Below are positions 6,276-6,844 of a stretch of 6,844 bases of DNA, piece after piece. The stretch lies in the NCBI GenBank assembly GCA_021805585.1, contig JAJZEY010000487.1, forward strand, positions 1-6,844. Reading direction: 5' to 3'. Each line of letters begins with the position of its first letter. Position 1 is the stretch's first letter. The stretch is from Planctomycetota bacterium. GTDB taxonomy: Bacteria; Planctomycetota; Phycisphaerae; WQYP01. Both the position numbers and the translations under genes were made by a program. Under the pieces are notes generated by a model that was not told the origin of the DNA, did no database searches, and saw only the letters and a program-made list of their open reading frames with translations.

Positions 6276-6296
6276 TCGCAGACAAGGAGCTTTGTC

Positions 6297-6651
6297 ATGG
6301 ATGGCCAGGCGACCAGCACCCTTATTTTCGTTTTTAAAGGATATTCCGGACCACCGTGCCCGGAAATGGCCGTTCCGAAGAAGCCACCTGTTTGTCATCG
6401 CCGCCATGGCGGGCATCTGTGATGCCCAAGACTGGGCCGATGGGGCGGAATTCGCGGAGATCATGTCGATGGGCGCTGCACAACCAGCCACCAAAAAGCG
6501 CAATTCAGAGGCTCAAAACCGGCCGGTGAATTGCGGATTTATAACGTACAATAACCTTTCCTGGCGATTACGGTTCGGGGGCCAATTTGGGCAATTTGCA
6601 CGAGACGATCCGGGTTGCCGTGCCGCGTGGTTGGCAGGTTGCCGGGCCTGA
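6297..6651 (+). pseudogene. ISAs1 family transposase N-terminal remnant, frameshifted (copy B)
   Basis: ATG 6297 has AAGGAG at 6284-6289 with a 7-nt spacer and opens MDGQATST, matching copy A. Between about 6315 and 6360 copy B has four extra bases relative to A, so the conserved continuation (DIPDHRARKWPFRRSHLF, then VIAAMAGICDAQDWADG) lies in the next frame, ending at TGA 6649-6651. The ISAs1-like part stops at about DGAEFAEIM, and the sequence then has the same tail motif as A (PATK, RNSEAQN). No DDE catalytic domain exists, so it cannot be an active transposase. Confidence 0.65.
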
Positions 6652-6691
6652 ACGCTCGCGACCCGCCGGTCGGCGAGGGTGCCGCGTGGTT
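6620..6691 (+). repeat. Hairpin bracketed by 13-bp direct repeats within copy B
   Basis: GTGCCGCGTGGTT occurs at 6620-6632 and again at 6679-6691. Between them CTCGC-GACC (6655-6663) pairs with GGTC-GCGAG (6668-6671 and 6673-6677) around loop CGCC with one bulged G at 6672. Copy A has a diverged sequence here, so this is either an insertion in B or a loss in A. Confidence 0.55.
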
Positions 6692-6694
6692 TTC

Positions 6695-6751
6695 CCATGA
6701 GGGAAGAGAGCGGCAAGCCGCCCCGCCGGCGGTAGAGGCGCACGTTTTGGC
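6695..6751 (+). repeat. 57-nt conserved structured block, copy B
   Basis: Identical, in opposite orientation, to 4535-4591. It contains GCGGC-AA-GCCGC and the palindrome CCGCCGGCGG. It directly follows the copy-B hairpin region. Confidence 0.75.
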
Positions 6752-6844
6752 ATTCTTCCTTGCTTCCCATCGTCTCGCTTTTCCGAAGCCGCCCGAAATA
6801 CGGCATCCCAGCTTTTCGGTTCAGCCGGTACACCCCATCGTGCC

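Larger units (their letters stand above)
6276..6844 (+). mobile_element. ISAs1-derived truncated element, copy B (runs off the window)
   Basis: This is the inverted partner of copy A. Similarity begins around the ribosome site ACAAGGAGCTTTGTC and continues through the transposase start, the 23-nt and 57-nt identical blocks, and a weaker 3' part that still matches copy A at the window end (CCCC then TGCC near 6833-6844 against about 4440-4450). The element therefore extends past the window and its right end is unseen. It differs from A by a frameshift and by an extra hairpin region at about 6620-6691. No terminal repeats were recognised. Confidence 0.6.

Noticed and set aside
6513..6833. 106-codon minus-strand ORF antisense to copy B
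   Set aside because: Arg/Pro-rich reading of the structured repeat block with no SD; the match to copy A is at nucleotide level and is better explained as a repeat.
4440..6844. CRISPR array or tRNA genes in the gene-poor half
   Set aside because: No regularly spaced direct repeats and no cloverleaf or T-loop GGTTCGAATC-type sequence was found.

Overview
The window looks like a chromosomal segment from a moderately GC-rich Gram-negative-type bacterium. Three things suggest the PVC superphylum (Verrucomicrobiota, Kiritimatiellota or Lentisphaerota): a long acidic, Ala/Pro-rich N-terminal extension on Rho with a PPRTGKT P-loop, old short dispersed GC-rich repeats, and ISAs1-type transposase debris. 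That assignment is an inference from protein style only; nothing in the window proves it.

Left half (1-3745), ordinary chromosome. A 5'-truncated plus-strand gene (1-708) resembles the C-terminal beta-sandwich end of a carbohydrate-active enzyme and may be frameshifted near its stop. It converges on a minus-strand pair. The upstream gene of the pair is rho, the transcription termination ATPase (3726 to 2182). After an 83-bp gap follows a GT-B family 4 glycosyltransferase (2098/2095 to 899). A 10-codon reading frame in the gap ends in a TGATG overlap with the glycosyltransferase start, which suggests translational coupling. Rho has a strong AGGAGG ribosome binding site. The glycosyltransferase has no obvious one of its own.

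Right half (3745-6844), gene-poor accessory DNA. Two related, diverged copies of an ISAs1-derived element lie in inverted orientation (copy A about 4440-5000 on minus; copy B about 6276 to the window end on plus). Each keeps only the first 50-60 codons of the transposase (with its SD and ATG) and has the same non-transposase tail. The tail contains a perfectly conserved 57-nt structured block. Because both copies share the same truncated architecture, the short unit itself was probably duplicated, as a non-autonomous MITE-like element would be. Copy B also carries a frameshift.

Between the two copies lie a hypothetical GTG-started ORF (5186-5506) preceded by a cluster of dyad symmetries, a well-supported small zinc-ribbon plus single transmembrane-helix protein (5578-5904), and an 18-codon SD-led ORF that looks like the start of an interrupted gene (5947-6003). 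The stretch 3745-4440 holds the rho leader and what look like decayed coding fragments, with no confident gene. No tRNA, rRNA, CRISPR array or confident intrinsic terminator was seen.
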